Origin: Manis javanica
Taxonomy: Eukaryota; Chordata; Mammalia; Pholidota; Manidae
Reading direction: 5' to 3'
Assembly: GCF_040802235.1 (NCBI RefSeq)
Contig: NC_133156.1
Location: forward strand, 27,919,343-27,983,342
DNA length: 64,000 nt
Shown here: one piece after another, positions 33,121 to 46,495 of the stretch
Layout of the letters: every line of letters begins with the position of its first letter
How positions within the stretch are numbered: the first letter of the stretch is position 1
Program-made: the position numbers and the translations under genes
Notes under the pieces: generated by a model
Told to the model about the DNA's origin: nothing
The model's database searches: none
What the model saw: the letters and a program-made list of their open reading frames with translations, nothing else

Positions 33121-33479
33121 TCTGGGCTTTGGAGATAAACCCAGGAGGGCAAAAGCCAGTGGCTCCTGAATCCAAGGTGGCCCAGGCAGCACCCACCCCC
33201 ACCCTCCCCCAGGGCCTGCCACCAGGATGGGTGGCAGATTTGCTGAACCATCCCCTCCTGTTGGTGCATGGGTTCATTAGAACTGATGGAAAGTACAGAG
33301 AAGTGCAGGAACAGGGAGAAGAGGTTAGGCATGGGCTCAGAAGCCCTGGAAGACTGACCTTTTTATGGCCCCTTCCCAGTAGCATCTGCTCCCTCCAGAT
33401 TCAGCCCTGAGGAGAGCCAGCTCTGGAATAGGGGGAGTGAACAGGCCTGGGACTTCAGCCTTCCTCACGCAAACACATC

Positions 33480-33650
33480 ATGGGGTGACTACTGAATGCC
33501 AGTGGCAGTTACTGGGGGTATGCAAATGGACCCAGGCCCACACCTTTCAGATGGGGAAATTGAGGCCCAGAAGAGGCAGGACTTGGAAAAACACTCTGTG
33601 AAGTAGAGGCAGGGTCAAGCCTGGAGTCTAGCAACCTGATCCAACCGAGG
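33480..33650 (-). repeat. MIR SINE fragment
   Basis: Reverse MIR pieces: GACTACTGAATGCCAGTGGC, TTCAGATGGGGAAATTGAGG, CCCAGAAGAGGCAGG. Confidence 0.6.
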
Positions 33651-35184
33651 CTCTGCCCTCCAGACCACCGTTCTGCCATTCTCTCCCCATCACCATAGCC
33701 TTGTTTGAAAAGTCTGTACTTCATAAAACAGGCAAAACCCCAACATTTTCTAGAAGATATTGTCCATAGCTCCATGTCCCCCATGAAGCCCCAGCTTCAT
33801 GATCACACAGCGTCCATGAGTTCAGCTACTGAACATGTTTGACAATTGCTGCCACCTTCCCCTACCCCATCCCAGCCAAGGCCCGGGTAAATAACCCCGA
33901 AGCAAGCTGGACCAGTTAACACTCAATCCGGCTCCCTTTCCGCCTTCCCTCTGCTCTTCCTGTCTCTCCTTCTTTCTCCTGGTCTCACATCAAACCAGAA
34001 ATGAAAAGGAGATGTGTGCTGATTTAAGGAAAGTGTTAGATGAAAATGTACTTCCTTTTATTATATAGGGAGATATTTTTAAATGCATATAAATAAACAT
34101 TTTTAATTTGCTTAAACCTTCAGACTTTATCACCAGAGAGCATGTGTTTTGCTACACAAGAGAGTGGTGACTGTGAAAAATGAGGATCCAGGCTGCTAGC
34201 CCATCTGGTACAATTCAGAGAAAGTGGCCCTGGAGCAGCCACGCTGGGACAGGATTGCTCTCCAAAGCCACCCCATCCTAGGCCTGCTGCTCCCAGACTC
34301 TGCACTCCACTGGCTAGGCCTCTTCCACCCAAAGCAGGCTGGTGTCCTTGGAGCCTCACCATCCTCCCAGCCCCTCACAACCCATTGTACATATACACGC
34401 ACACCCTGAGCTGCTGGAGACCTCTGTGAGAGCACTCCATGCCCAACCTGGAGCCGGAGTCCTTCCCTAGGGCTGAGCTGGGGTCTCCTGGCAATCAATA
34501 CTGGACTGGTTTCTCCACAGACCAAGGTTCTCAACATGGTTCTAGGGCCTACAGGGGAAATTATATACCAAACACAGTGTAGATGTGCATGTTTCTCATT
34601 CTCTAGAGGCTGAGACCAGGCCATGGGTCTTTAGGTGACAAGCCAGGCCAGATTTGACTTGTGTCTGGACACCTGGTCTTCAGCACCAGCTCAGGGTGAA
34701 GCATAAAATTGCTCTGTGCAAAGCAGCAGCAGCAGTAGCTATTACTGATAGAAAGTTGGAATATCTCTTAGTGCTGGGGTGGCTGCAGAGTTTGACAGAA
34801 CAGAAAGGATCCCTTTTCTAAGCCATTAATATACCCCAGACACTGGTGGAACTTTCTGGGTGACAGGGCTCTTACTACCTTGCAAGGCAGCCCATGGCAC
34901 TGTTTGGAAGTTGTCTTAGATAAAATACTTCTTTTTCATGGAGCTTAAACACCAACTGACAGGGGTGGGTCCCACCCAGCCTCTTGACCTCCTATATGGG
35001 CAGCAGCTGCCAGGCCTGGCTACTGACCTCCTGCCTGGCAGAGGTCTTTCTATAGCTGGGGATAGGCTTGTCTTGCCTCACATCTTCCCAGCCACCATCT
35101 GTCCTCAGCACTGGGGGTGGAAGTAGTTAAAGCACCTGTCAGGCCTGCCAGGATCTCACCTTAGGATGCAACAGCCCCGTGAGC

Positions 35185-35370
35185 AGGTGGCTGAAACACA
35201 GTACTTACTACTCTGTGCTAGGCCCTGTGCTAAACACCATCCTGAGATAGGTTAGATCACTTTATTTCCATTTGACAAACGAGGAAGCTGAGACTCAGAG
35301 AAGGTAAGTAATTGGCCTGAAGTCTCACAGCTTAGCAACAGTCCCAGGCCATCTGACAATGAAACCTGCT
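35185..35370 (-). repeat. MIR SINE
   Basis: This is a reverse MIR: TACTCTGTGCTAGGCCCTGT, CTTTATTTCCATTTGACAAA, CGAGGAAGCTGAGACTCAGA, GAAGGTAAGTAATTGGCCTG, AGTCTCACAGCTTAGCAACA. Confidence 0.8.
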
Positions 35371-36184
35371 ACTAAGCACTGAGTCACAGCCAACACGGGG
35401 CCTTCCAGCTTACAGCATCCCCACTCTCCAGGTTGTGTGGAGTTCAGTGGGGTGCTGGGAGGTGCTAGTAGGAGGCTCCTGGGGAGTGAAGCCTGGGAAA
35501 TGCTGGGTTACAGAAAATTCCAGGTGGTTCTTTGCTGGAGTCTGTGCTGTGCTGTGCGCCCTGTGACTCTCTCAGAGGGCTGAATCTGAACGACTCCCCA
35601 AACTTGCTTGGCCAGAACCATTTCTTTTTGGTGAATGAGACCCCCAGTTCTACCTATGGGGAAATGAGGCCCAGAGAGGGGAGCAGTTACCCCAGGGTCT
35701 CCCAACAAATGCTGAAGATCAGAAAACTGGATTCTTTCACTGCCAATCTTCCACCGACTCTCCCTCTGCTCTTGGCACCCTGGCCCTTTCCTCTGGTACC
35801 ACCTGGTTCCCATGCCTTAAATGTCCACTGTCCTCAGTGAAGCCACAGTGTCTCCCAGGCCACCAGTAAGAGGAGAGACAGAAGTGCATGCTGCTCTTCA
35901 GGGGCTTGAATGGGGACCAGCTCCACCTCGTGTACTGTCACATGTCCCAGGAGCAAAGGGTGGGCAGGCAGGATGCACACACTGTTTATGGCTGGGCCAC
36001 CACCCAGAACAGTGGAAAGACAGGCAGCTGGCATTGGAGCCTTCAAGGGAATGAAAGCCCCAGGTGGGCAGACCCCTGTCCACTTCTGGAACACAGTTAA
36101 GAAACAGCAGTTTTTCTTAGGAGTTTTTAAGTTCTGTTCAAAAAAATTTTTTTTTCCATTCCTTCCTTCCTTGTCCTGACAGCA

Positions 36185-36395
36185 CCCACTAGTCCTTTAG
36201 CACTCAGCTCAAATATCACCTCCTCCAGGAAGCCTTCTAGACCTTCCAGGATAAGCTGGGAGCCTGCTCTGGATTCCCTGGATGCTCAGCTCCTGAGGCC
36301 CAGACCATTGCTTGGACTGGGAACTTCTGTGGGGCAAGTACTGTGCCATGCCTTGCATGTGGGGGTGCCCAACAAATGTTATCTGTTGAAAGAAA
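36185..36395 (+). repeat. LINE L2 3' end
   Basis: L2 phrases are CACTCAGCTCAAATATCACC, TCCTCCAGGAAGCCTTCTAG, then GCAAGTACTGTGCCATGCC and GTGCCCAACAAATG. Confidence 0.7.
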
Positions 36396-36669
36396 AATCC
36401 GAGCTGAAAGCATGCAAAAAATTCAAAAGACTGATATGTTGAGTCTGATGATTCTGCTTACAAAATGGACTTAAAATTTTACCTAGTTTCATAGACTTAT
36501 TCTTACAGTGTTCTGTTTTGACCTTAAAATTCTAATGCATTTTAAAGATGACCGTGCTGTAGGCCTACAGAGACTAGAAGCGTCTACTCAATGGCTAGGG
36601 AAGGGTGAGGATAATTTATACTTCTGTTACATTTTCCTTTAATGCTGTGCATAATGATTTTTATACATT

Positions 36670-37491
36670 TTTAAATAGAGAAAAAATTTATTCTTGAAAC
36701 TGCATCCAAGGGTTTCCACTCTATAAACAATACTTGACCAGCCATGAGCTCTGCTTGGTCCACAGAAAGCCTGTAAGGGGTTCCCTGGGGCCTGGGACAG
36801 CCTGGTGGGGTGGCAGAAACTTGGCAGGGTGGACTCCACCCCTCTGTGCCCCTCCAGGGGCCTCTCCCCATCTGGAGGCCCCACTGAGAACGCTTGTGAG
36901 GGTATGTGGCTCTGCAACCAGAAAGGGACGGGTATCAGAGCCTGTCACTCAGGCCCAGTCCTGTGAGCTCTGTGCTTTGCATCCAGGCTGGAGAGGGTTC
37001 AGGTCCTGTTAGGATGGGGGCAGGTAGAGGTGAGGCTGCAGGAGGAGGAGGCAGGTGTGAGCTCGCCACATTCCTCCTCCTTGGGGCACGGTCCCCAAGC
37101 ATTCCATCCTCTCTAAGCTCCATCACCTTTCTCAACAGGCAGTCCTGTGCCTACAGCATCCCAGCAACCTCCCACCCTTGAACCTGTGGAGGAGGAGGTG
37201 GTGCCTGGGGATTTATCTTGGCCCCCTCACCCAGTCCTCTGGAGATTGAAACCTCTAACCCTGAGCTCTCTTATTCCCCTGAGGCCTAGAACACAGGGGC
37301 TGGAGAAGGTCCTTCTTTAAAGGCTCACTGCATAGGCCAAAGGATGCAGGGGCCGGGTGGCTTTGTCCAAGGTTACCCAGAAGGTCAGTGGTGGAACTGA
37401 GACTTAGATGAGGCTTCCTGGGCTCCAGTGGGAACCACATATCCAGCATCCGAGGCCTCCAGGCCCCCAGCTCACAAGGCTGGGCAGGCAG
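36670..37491 (-). other. CDX1: CDX1 3'UTR
   Basis: The region runs from the CDX1 stop to the AATAAA at 36687-36692. It contains a MIR-like stretch at about 37280-37410. The exact cleavage site is inferred. Confidence 0.65.
36687..36692 (-). promoter_or_regulatory. CDX1: Probable CDX1 poly(A) signal
   Basis: The minus strand reads AAGAATAAATTTT, an AATAAA about 800 bases after the CDX1 stop. With about 90 bases of 5'UTR and 795 bases of coding sequence this gives a transcript near 1.7 kb, close to the known CDX1 mRNA size as I remember it. Confidence 0.65.
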
Positions 37492-37695
37492 CTATGGCAG
37501 GTACTCCTCCTTGACAGGCATTGGGGAGGTGGCACCCAGGAGGCTGGCAGAGCTGGGGCACAGGCCCCCAAGGGGAGGCCCTGCTGGGGCAGGCGTGACT
37601 TGATGGGCTGGTGGCAGTGGCTGTGGCGGCTGCTGCTGCTTCTTCTTATTCACTTTGCGCTCCTTTGCCCGCCGATTTTGGAACCAGATCTTCAC
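37492..37695 (-). CDS. CDX1: CDX1 coding exon 3 (homeodomain helix 3 and C-terminus)
   Basis: This exon encodes residues 198-264 and the stop at 37492-37494. It begins [20 protein letters not shown] after the acceptor CCACAG. The first codon GTG is Val, not a start. The tail ends [11 protein letters not shown]. Confidence 0.97.
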   Translation of the reverse strand: MKIWFQNRRAKERKVNKKKQQQPPQPLPPAHQVTPAPAGPPLGGLCPSSASLLGATSPMPVKEEYLP

Positions 37696-40600
37696 CTGTG
37701 GTGTTGGAGAACAGAGATGGGGGAGGTGATAGAGAGACAGAATGATGGGGCAGGAGGAAGAGAGGGAGGACAGTCAAGCTCTTAGTTGGTGTGGCGTCTG
37801 GGCCTGCCTCCCACTCTACCCACCCAGAGTACTAGGGGCCCTGAGCACGTTCCCCCTCTGGGACATGCTTGCCTACTCCTCTCTGACCTTCCTCCTCTCC
37901 ATCTCCCAAGGCCATACTCCAGCACCACGCTCTGGAAGCCCTCCAGAGCTCCGTGTGGCTCCTCCTCCTCTGGATTCAAGCAGCACAGATCGTGGCCTGC
38001 TGTAGCAGCTAACTGGGTCCCCCATCCCCTTACTAGGGGCCAGGGATATTGGGTTTTGTGGTGGGGGGTCAGGATTTGGCAGCAGCTCAGTCTCTGCCGG
38101 GCTGTGTGACCATAGCCAGGAGACTCAACCTCTGTTTTCCTCCCTTGACTGAGCTCTGTAACCTGCCTGGCAGCCAGACTCCCAGTACTGCTCCCATAGC
38201 TGAGGTGGGTGGGATCAGGGGGGACCCGGAGGACCCACCCACCTGCCGTTCTGTGAGACCCAGGTTGGCAGCCAGCTCTGATTTCCGCCGGATGGTGATG
38301 TAACGGCTATAGTGGAACTCCTTTTCCAGCTCCAGGCGCTGGTGGTCAGTGTAGACCACACGGTACTTGTCCTTGGTCCGGGTCTTGCCTGAGAAGCAGA
38401 GGGGACAGGAGGGGAGGTGAGTTGGGAGGGGGAGCCTACAAAAGGTGCAGGCTAGGCCCCCAGGGGGAAGAGCACTCCAGGAGCCCTGAAGCAGGACCCT
38501 GAGGTGGGAGGGACACACAGCCAAGTCCTGGGGGTGATCATCCTTCCCCGAGGCTCAGCCTTGGAGACTCCCAACCTGAGAGGCGAGCGCTGCTCTCGTG
38601 CCCATTTGGGGAGCCACTGAGGCTCAGAGAGGGAAGCAACTTGCTCAGGGCTAAACAACAAGCTGCTGGTGGAGTTGGAGTTTCAGTCCAGGTCCCTGAC
38701 CAAGAGCCCTACTCTGATCACCAGCTCCACCAGCTTTAAGCCAGCAGTTTGCAGATGTGGCTGCACACAGACACTTGGGAGGACTTGTGGAAAACAGCTT
38801 CCGGGACACCCCTGACAGTGTGAATCGGAAAGCCTGGGCATGCAATCTGCATTTTGAACAAGCTCCCCAGGTGGTTCTGATCCAGGGTCCTCAGACCACA
38901 GGTATGAATGACTGGAGACGTGGGGGACACCTGGCAGATGAGAGCAGATTGAGACTCACGGGCTGCCGGCTGCTCTTTTCTCCTGCGCTTGAGAGCACAG
39001 GGAAGAGCCACCACAGGCAGGGGGAAAGCTTGCCCACCTGTCCTGGGGTGTATGTCCCTGAGATCCTGCTGAATGCCTGGCAGCTGCTGGCCCCAAAACC
39101 AAACAGAAAGGACTAAGACCACCAGCAGCCCTGAGGACCTGTCAGAACCTCGAAAGGCCCAGGTCACCAGGCCCTGAGGTGGGGCTGCCCCTGGGGCTGC
39201 GGGCTAGTGTGCCTGGTCTGCTCTCATACCAGTGCCTGCCTGGGCTCAGCCTGCAGATATCTCCTGAGCTCCTGCTGTGGGCCAAGCACTGGAGAACACC
39301 AGTAAACTGGAGGTATTCCTGCCTCAGTGAAGCTTTGGTTTTCATAGGAGACAGACCCCCAAAATTCAATATGTTAATAAGTTAGGTAGTGACTAAAAGA
39401 AGGCAGGGGAGGAGGACTGAGAATTTAGGGAAGAGAGAGTTTGTGATTTTAAATAGAGTGGCCATGAAGGCCTCATTGAGAAGGGAAATTTAAGCAAAGA
39501 TCTAAAGTAGGTGAGGGAAGCAGTCATGCAGGTATCTGGGGAAGAGGGCTCCAGGTGGCGGGAACACAAGTGCACAGGCCCTGAGCTGGGAGCATGCCTG
39601 ACATCTGACATGTACGAGCAACAGTGAGAAGGCTGATGCAGCTGGGGTGCAGTGAGCAAGTGCGAGGGACAGGGCGCACAGGGCCTTGTAGACCACAGAA
39701 GGACTCCGGGTTTCACTTAGTCTGGGATGGGGGCCATTGCAAGGCTCTGAGCACAGGAGACATGAAGTCTCATGTAGGTTTTAGTATGATTCCCACTGCT
39801 GCACAGAGAACAGACTGGCAAGAGAACGGGAAGCACAGAGGCCTGCAATAGCCTAGGAGAGAGAGGCAGTGGCTTGTCTTCTATGCAGGGACTGGATTTG
39901 AGGACTTATGGGGATTAATGTCAGCGCTTTCTTTGGGGCTGGTATCAGAGGTCTGTTTGAAGACAATATTAAGAATCATGCTTGACCTGGATTGGGGGCC
40001 TAACTAAACACCGTTTCCCTTGTAAAAGTTGAGCACGTGGCTATAAACAGGAAACACACCCAAGCACATTCAGACCCATACATGCATCCCACCAGGGCGT
40101 GGTGGTTCTCTAAATAACCATCAGCCGCCTCCCACTGCACCCAAATGCCACACGATAGTTGGGCCTTCACTTCCCTGGGTCCTGGCTCTGGCTTTGCCTG
40201 TGCCTCAGCGCCACAGTGCTAAGTTCCACCCCCCACCCCAGCACCAAGCCCACGCAGCTTGGCAGGACAGCCACTGGGCTCCTCAGGAGCCAAATGGTTT
40301 TGTGGAGAACAGAGGCAGCAGATGTTCTGGGCTCTTTTCCGTGGGTTTCATGCCAGAGCGGCAGAACTGCACTGGACGCTTCCTATCCACTGACCTCAGC
40401 CACTGCCGACGCAGCACGGGACAGCCTCAGCCCTCTGCCAGGCCTGGCCCAGGAAGGGGACAAGGGTGTGGCTGCTAAGTCCTTGCCTCCAGATGGGGTC
40501 CCTCCTTGGCCTAGAAGATTCAGTGCGGCTCGAAAGCAGTTCTGCCTCATGCCACCATCACCAGAGCCCAGCAGAACTCTGAACCCACAGCCCCACTGGA

Positions 40601-43600
40601 TTCATTGGGCTAAAGCCAGAGGGGTCATGAGAGTTAGTCTCCTCCCATTTTATAGATGAAGAGGCTGAGGTTCAGGACGGTCATAAAGCTGCTGGAGACC
40701 CAAGTAAGAGAGGCCTTGTGAGTCTCTGGGTCACTGGAGCTCAGGCAAACACAGCCTTGCCCAAGGCCCTGTCACCTGGTCTAGAGCACTCCATCCCTGC
40801 TCTCATGCACAAGTCCTCACCCCCTCAGGCCCAGGGTCCACAGAGTCAAAGGGGCCCCTGTAAGCCCTGGCACCAGGAACCCCAAGAGCAGACTCACCTA
40901 CTTGTATTTCTGGGAAAGGCAGGCCCCTGAGAACTCTGGTCTGGGTCTGGATGGTCTGAAGGCCAGGGGTCCTTGAAAATACCCAGGAGCCTCAGCCTAA
41001 GGCAGGGAGATGAGGCTCTTGGCCCATTCAGACCTCAGCCTGAGAGCTGAGAGCCTACAAGCAACAATAATGAAGACACCTTTCTTTCAGGTACCCAGCT
41101 GTTCACTCCCATCCTTTCTGACGAGCAAGTGGGGATCCATCATACCCATTCCATAGAGTGGGGAAAATCAAGGCTCAGAAGGGGCCCTTGCTCAGGGCCA
41201 TCCTGCCTAGTAGTGGTATGAACCCGGGCTCAGGTGCCCTGACCTCCAGCCTGGCTCTTACCAGCAGTGGGGATGGGGCATCAATGGAGATAAGGCTCTT
41301 GCCGTGTAATAATTCTTCCTCTTTGTACTAGCACGGCTGCCAGTGAAGACCCAGCCTATAGGCCCTGTCACCCCCTCTCTGGGCCCAGAGGAGAAACTGA
41401 TGGGCTCAGGAAACCATTGGCCAGCATCTATCTGCTGGAGCTGCTCAAAGCACACAATTTTATTCCTAAAAAAATGTCTCTGCCAAAGAACAAAATGTTT
41501 GATATCACACTGTGTCCAGAACCTAGGGGATCCCATATGTTGTCCAAGGAGTGATGACTAGAACAACCTCCTTGGAGCCTAACTTGTTTATATCTAGCTT
41601 CATTTAACATGACATACCCATCAATCCCACTTCCAGGGATTGATTTCACAGATAAATGCCCCAAACTGTAGCTGATCTGAATAGCACAAGATGAAAAGCC
41701 ATGTACATTTCTACAAGAAGAGAACTGGTTAAATAAAAATTGGTACATCCACATAAAGGATCATTATGCAGTCTTTAAAAAGAAATTATAAAGCTCCATA
41801 CATATCAGTTGGAGCAATTTCTAAGATATGTTGTTAACAAAAGCAAAAGCAAGATGTGGAATGTTGGAAATAGTATATTTCTGTCTGAATAAAAATGGAG
41901 GGATACATACACATTTGTGTACCCTCAGAATTTTTTCTGAAAATATATACAGAGGCTGCCTATGGATTGGGAACTGGAGGCTGCGAGGCCACAGGTAGGA
42001 AGGAGTCTTTGGGATATTTAAATTTTTACTAGGTGGAAATGTGAACTTGTATTTTTCATGACAGGAGCCGTAGGCTCCAGTCTCCACTCTGGAACAGACC
42101 TCCTGACTGCCCCAAGCCAAGGTTCCTTCCCCCTCCTGTGAGCACCTGTGCCACCCTGGGAGCCCAGGGGGAGGGGGCAGGGAGATGCGTGAGAGCAGTG
42201 GGGCAGAGGGAGGACCCAGGATGAATGATTTACAGGCCCCTGGGACACTGGGGCAAAGGCAGAAGTCAGGGCTCCTGTAACAGGTGTCGGATGGGGGCCA
42301 GCCACTCCCAGCCACCTAATGAATAACGCTTTGGGCCAGATGCCAGCACGAGTGGATAGGAAGGAGGGAGTGGGAGGGAGTCCCCCAGCTCCTCAGGGAT
42401 GAGCACAGTGGGCAAGAGCCTTGGATAACTCACCTGAAAGAGATGCTTTCTCTCTGCTCAGGCATGGGACACAAGGAAAGGCCCATTCACATGCAACAGG
42501 CTGTCATGGTGGTAGTAAATTCTCCACCCACTAAAGAATGCACAGTGGAGGCTCTGGGAAGCTACAGACTAATGGTTCCAAATGCCTAACCATCAGCCTC
42601 AGAAATGCCTGGCGCACAAAGATTCTAGCCAGAAATTCAGATTCAGTGGGGCTAAAGTGGGCTCAGGGGTTTAATACTTGAATAGCTCTCAGGTGACCCT
42701 GACATGTGGTTGTTGTTTGGGCAAGCAGAGCTCTAGGATTGTGTGTACAGCTTTTCACAAGCTGGGTGATCTAGGACAATCACTTCACCCCTCTGAGCCT
42801 CATTTTCCGTATCTGTTTATTATTTTAATAATGTCCATGTGTCAGGCATTTTGTATACATCTCTCAACAACCTATGAAGTTGTACAACTGTTATCCCTAC
42901 TTTATAGATGAAAACTGAGGCTCAAAGAGATCCACATCGGGCAGGTAGGATTTAAATCCAGGTCTGTCCAGCCTAAGCAGCAGCACTAACACAGTATAAG
43001 GTTTCCACAGTCATCTTCAATCCTCAGGTGTACAGGGGAACACTTGAGATGGATGGATGCATAGTACTTGGCACTTAGTAGGTGCACATGGGTTCATTTC
43101 CAGTAGTAGTAGGAGAGCCGTATAGCAGGAATTCTGGGAAATGGATCTGGGCAATGATAGTGTGTTGGACGAGACTTTATTTATAAGGTCCCTTCCAACT
43201 TGGCAACGTGAAGCTCCCAATGTTTGTTGATTATCTAATTGTGTTTGTTATTATTGCTGAAGGAATTCTAAGATTGAATTCCCTGTCTGAGAGTCTAAAT
43301 ACTGGGCCTGCCCATTTGGAGGATAGGGGGCAGGGGCCCTGGCAGCCTGCACTGGGGCCTCCCCATCCAGCCTGGGCCCTACAAGGACAGAGTTCAGCAT
43401 CTGCCCCCAGGGGTGGATGGCTCCAGGAAAATCAAATGGCCTCTGGGTCAGCACTTCCTTTGCCCTTTTCCTGCTGGGTTTGTGGCCCTCAGGGATGATA
43501 CTGCCATCTCTAGTCCTCAGGTCCTAGAACACAAATCCAGCCCCAAATCCTCTATGAGCCCTCCTTGTGTGGTCCAGCCCCAATTGGCTGTACATCAAAA

Positions 43601-46437
43601 TTCCCCCAAAACACATACACATACACACATGTATGTACACATGCATGCATGGAAGCTTGTTAGATACATATTCCAAACTCCACCCCAGATCTACTGCATC
43701 CTGGTCTCCCTGTCCTCTTTTAACAAGCCCACAGGGGGATTCTGAACCACTAGCTGGAGTCAGTAGGTCCTGGTCCCAGTTCTGTGCTGTGTGGCCTTGA
43801 CTAAGTCCCTTCTCTTCTCTGGGTCTCAGTGTCTGCTGTGCATCAGAAAAGGGCTGGGGTGTTAGCTCTGAGGGCCCTGTTGATTCTGAGGTTCTGTGCA
43901 GCTCTGAGACCTTCCTTACTGGCCTGGGCCCAGATCTGACCAACCTTAGCTGGAGGACTTGACACGTGACTGAACTTCTTGGATGTGAGAGCAGTTTGAA
44001 AAGGGCAAAGAGCTATGGAGATGCCAAGGAGAACCAGGCTATTTGCAGAAGCGGATATTGGATCCCTCGGGAGAGGGAAGGATGCTGTGTGACGAGGAGC
44101 TGCAAGGAAAAGAACACACCAGCCCAGGGGTGGGGGGATATGGCCCGGCTACCAGCTGGACATATGACTCTCAGTTGGCGCCTGTTTCCACATCTGAACC
44201 ACGAGGCGTGGGGCCTTAGCTGCAGCAATCCTAAGCTGGCCAGTTCCATGATGGATGGTGTCCTTTCTAAGCATGAGGCTTTCTGTTGGCCTGCCCACAA
44301 CTGGGTCCTTGTTTCAGCAGATTTGCCTGTCCCAGGCCACTCCACCATGGTCCCTCATTCAGGCCCGGCAGCAGGCATGAGGCTGGCATGGGAGTGAGGG
44401 TAGGGTGGCCTGGCCAACCACAAACTGGAGCCTAGCAGCTTCAGGCAAGCTTCCCTTCCAGACTGAGCCTCATTTTCTATGTCTATAAAGTGGGGATAGA
44501 GTAATTATAATTCTAGTAATGGCCATGTGTCAGGCACTTTGTATACATCTCCCGACAACCTATGAAGCTCCTCGCCACAGTGCTGTCCGCACACACCTCC
44601 TCCTCCCAGGCCGCCTCTGCATCACCCTCTGCCCTACCTTCTTCATGGAGATTTGCAGTCTGACTAGGATATGGGAGGCAGAGAAGCCGGCAGACACTTC
44701 AGTCTGATGACCCAATAGTTCTAACTCAGCCCGGTCACGTGCCAGTGGTGGGAACCCAGGCAAGTCACTGAACCTCTCTGAGTCCCCATTTATTCATCTG
44801 TAAAAAGATGACATGAATTCCTCTTTTATACATGGTAATTGTGGAGATTAGATGTGCTCATCTATTTAACAAGGTATTAATAAAAACTAGCTGTAACAAC
44901 ACTGCCCTAGACAACAACGAAGATGAAGATGGCTGCAGAGACAGTATTCTCAATGGAGAATAAGGAGCCCTTCTGGCATGAATTACCATTCTAGGAACTC
45001 TGGAGAGGGATTTTCTGATGCTGCGCCAGGCGACAGCTCTCAGCCACCTGTGGCTATTTACATTTAAATTAATTAAATAGAATTAAACATTCAGGTCTTT
45101 AGTCATTAGCCTTATCTCAAGTGCTTGATAGACACATGCAGGTAGTGGCTAGCATACTGGACAGCACAGATATAGAGCATTTCCACCCTCACAGGAAGTT
45201 CTATTGCACAGCTTTGCTAGACCAAACTCCTGCCAAGATGCCCACACCTGTATGGCATACCCCACCAGGCTGTGCCTGTATTATCTGCAAAGCAGCCTGG
45301 TCTTGTGTCTACCACCCATTTATATTCCTCCTTCATTTTTCCATAGGGATACCAAAACTAAGGGGTGCTGTTGGCCCAGAACCACCATTCTAAGATGCAT
45401 ACAGCAGCTGTGTTCCTTCAGGTTGTCTTCCCCTAGCCTGAACAGCCTGAGGTCTTTCTGAGCTGTTTTCTGGTGGAGTTTGCAGGCCTTTGCCCTACCC
45501 TGGCCATCCACCTCTGTCTGGAAGTGGGGTCCCTGCCTAATGTCTGCAGGCATGGGCTCTGGAGTGCTGCATTCTGGGTGGAGTTGCAGGAAGGGGCTCT
45601 GGACTCTAGCCCTTTTCTAGCTCACTGTATGACCTTGGCAGGTGCCCCCACCTCAGTGCCTGGCGATGCTATGTTGCTCACCCAGTCCTATAACAGTGTC
45701 TGACATACAGTGAGTACTTGGTGAATCCTTGTGGAACACGTAACAGAAACCTACTGCTTCCTGGTCTTCCTCATCTCAGTAAGTGGCCCCCATCCCCCAG
45801 CCACTCTGGCCAAAAGCCTAGGTGGCACTTCCCTGTACCTCACATCCAATCTGTCAGCTGGGCAGCTCAGCTTCCAAAGGACATCCTTCTGTCCAGCTCC
45901 ACTGCTGTTTCAGCCTTAGTCAAAGCCACTAATCTTAATAGAGAAACATGCAGTTCTGGGGTCAGAAATACCTGCATTTGAAAAAAATATTAAGTGCATG
46001 CTGAGCAGTCAGTAGATGCTAGTTCATATTATTACTACAGTAGATGCTCAATACTTCCTTGTTAAATAGTTCGTTTCCCTCTTTCATGGGGTGGTGGTGG
46101 TGGTGCACATTAAGAACAAGCAGTCACATAACTGTGTTCATGTTACTCCTCCCAATTTTACATGTCTGATGTGGGGGAAAAGGCATGGGTTTTAAGTCTG
46201 AGACCCAGCTTTTCAATTTATCTTTGTGATCTAGGCAGCTACTTAACCTCTCTGCAAACTAGTTCTTTTCATCTGTAAAATGGACAACAACTAAAACCAT
46301 AGGATTATTATGAATGTGAAATAAGAAAATATGTAAACCATCTAGCATGGTACCAGTATATAATGAGTACTCAGTAAATTTTAATTCCCTAATATCTCTT
46401 ACTCCTCCCTTTTGAGGCTTATCATCGGAAAAAAATT

Positions 46438-46495
<58 letters not shown>

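Larger units (their letters stand above)
31721..36660. other. Intergenic region between SLC6A7 5' end and CDX1 3' end
   Basis: About 5 kb of sequence dominated by MIR and L2 relics (31730-32070, 32120-32330, 32980-33120, 33480-33650, 35185-35370, 36185-36395). An A/T-rich patch lies at 34020-34120. I see no gene. Confidence 0.75.

Noticed and set aside
34720-34745. CAG/GCA triplet run
   Set aside because: Only a handful of units, in intergenic sequence and with no gene; too short to matter.
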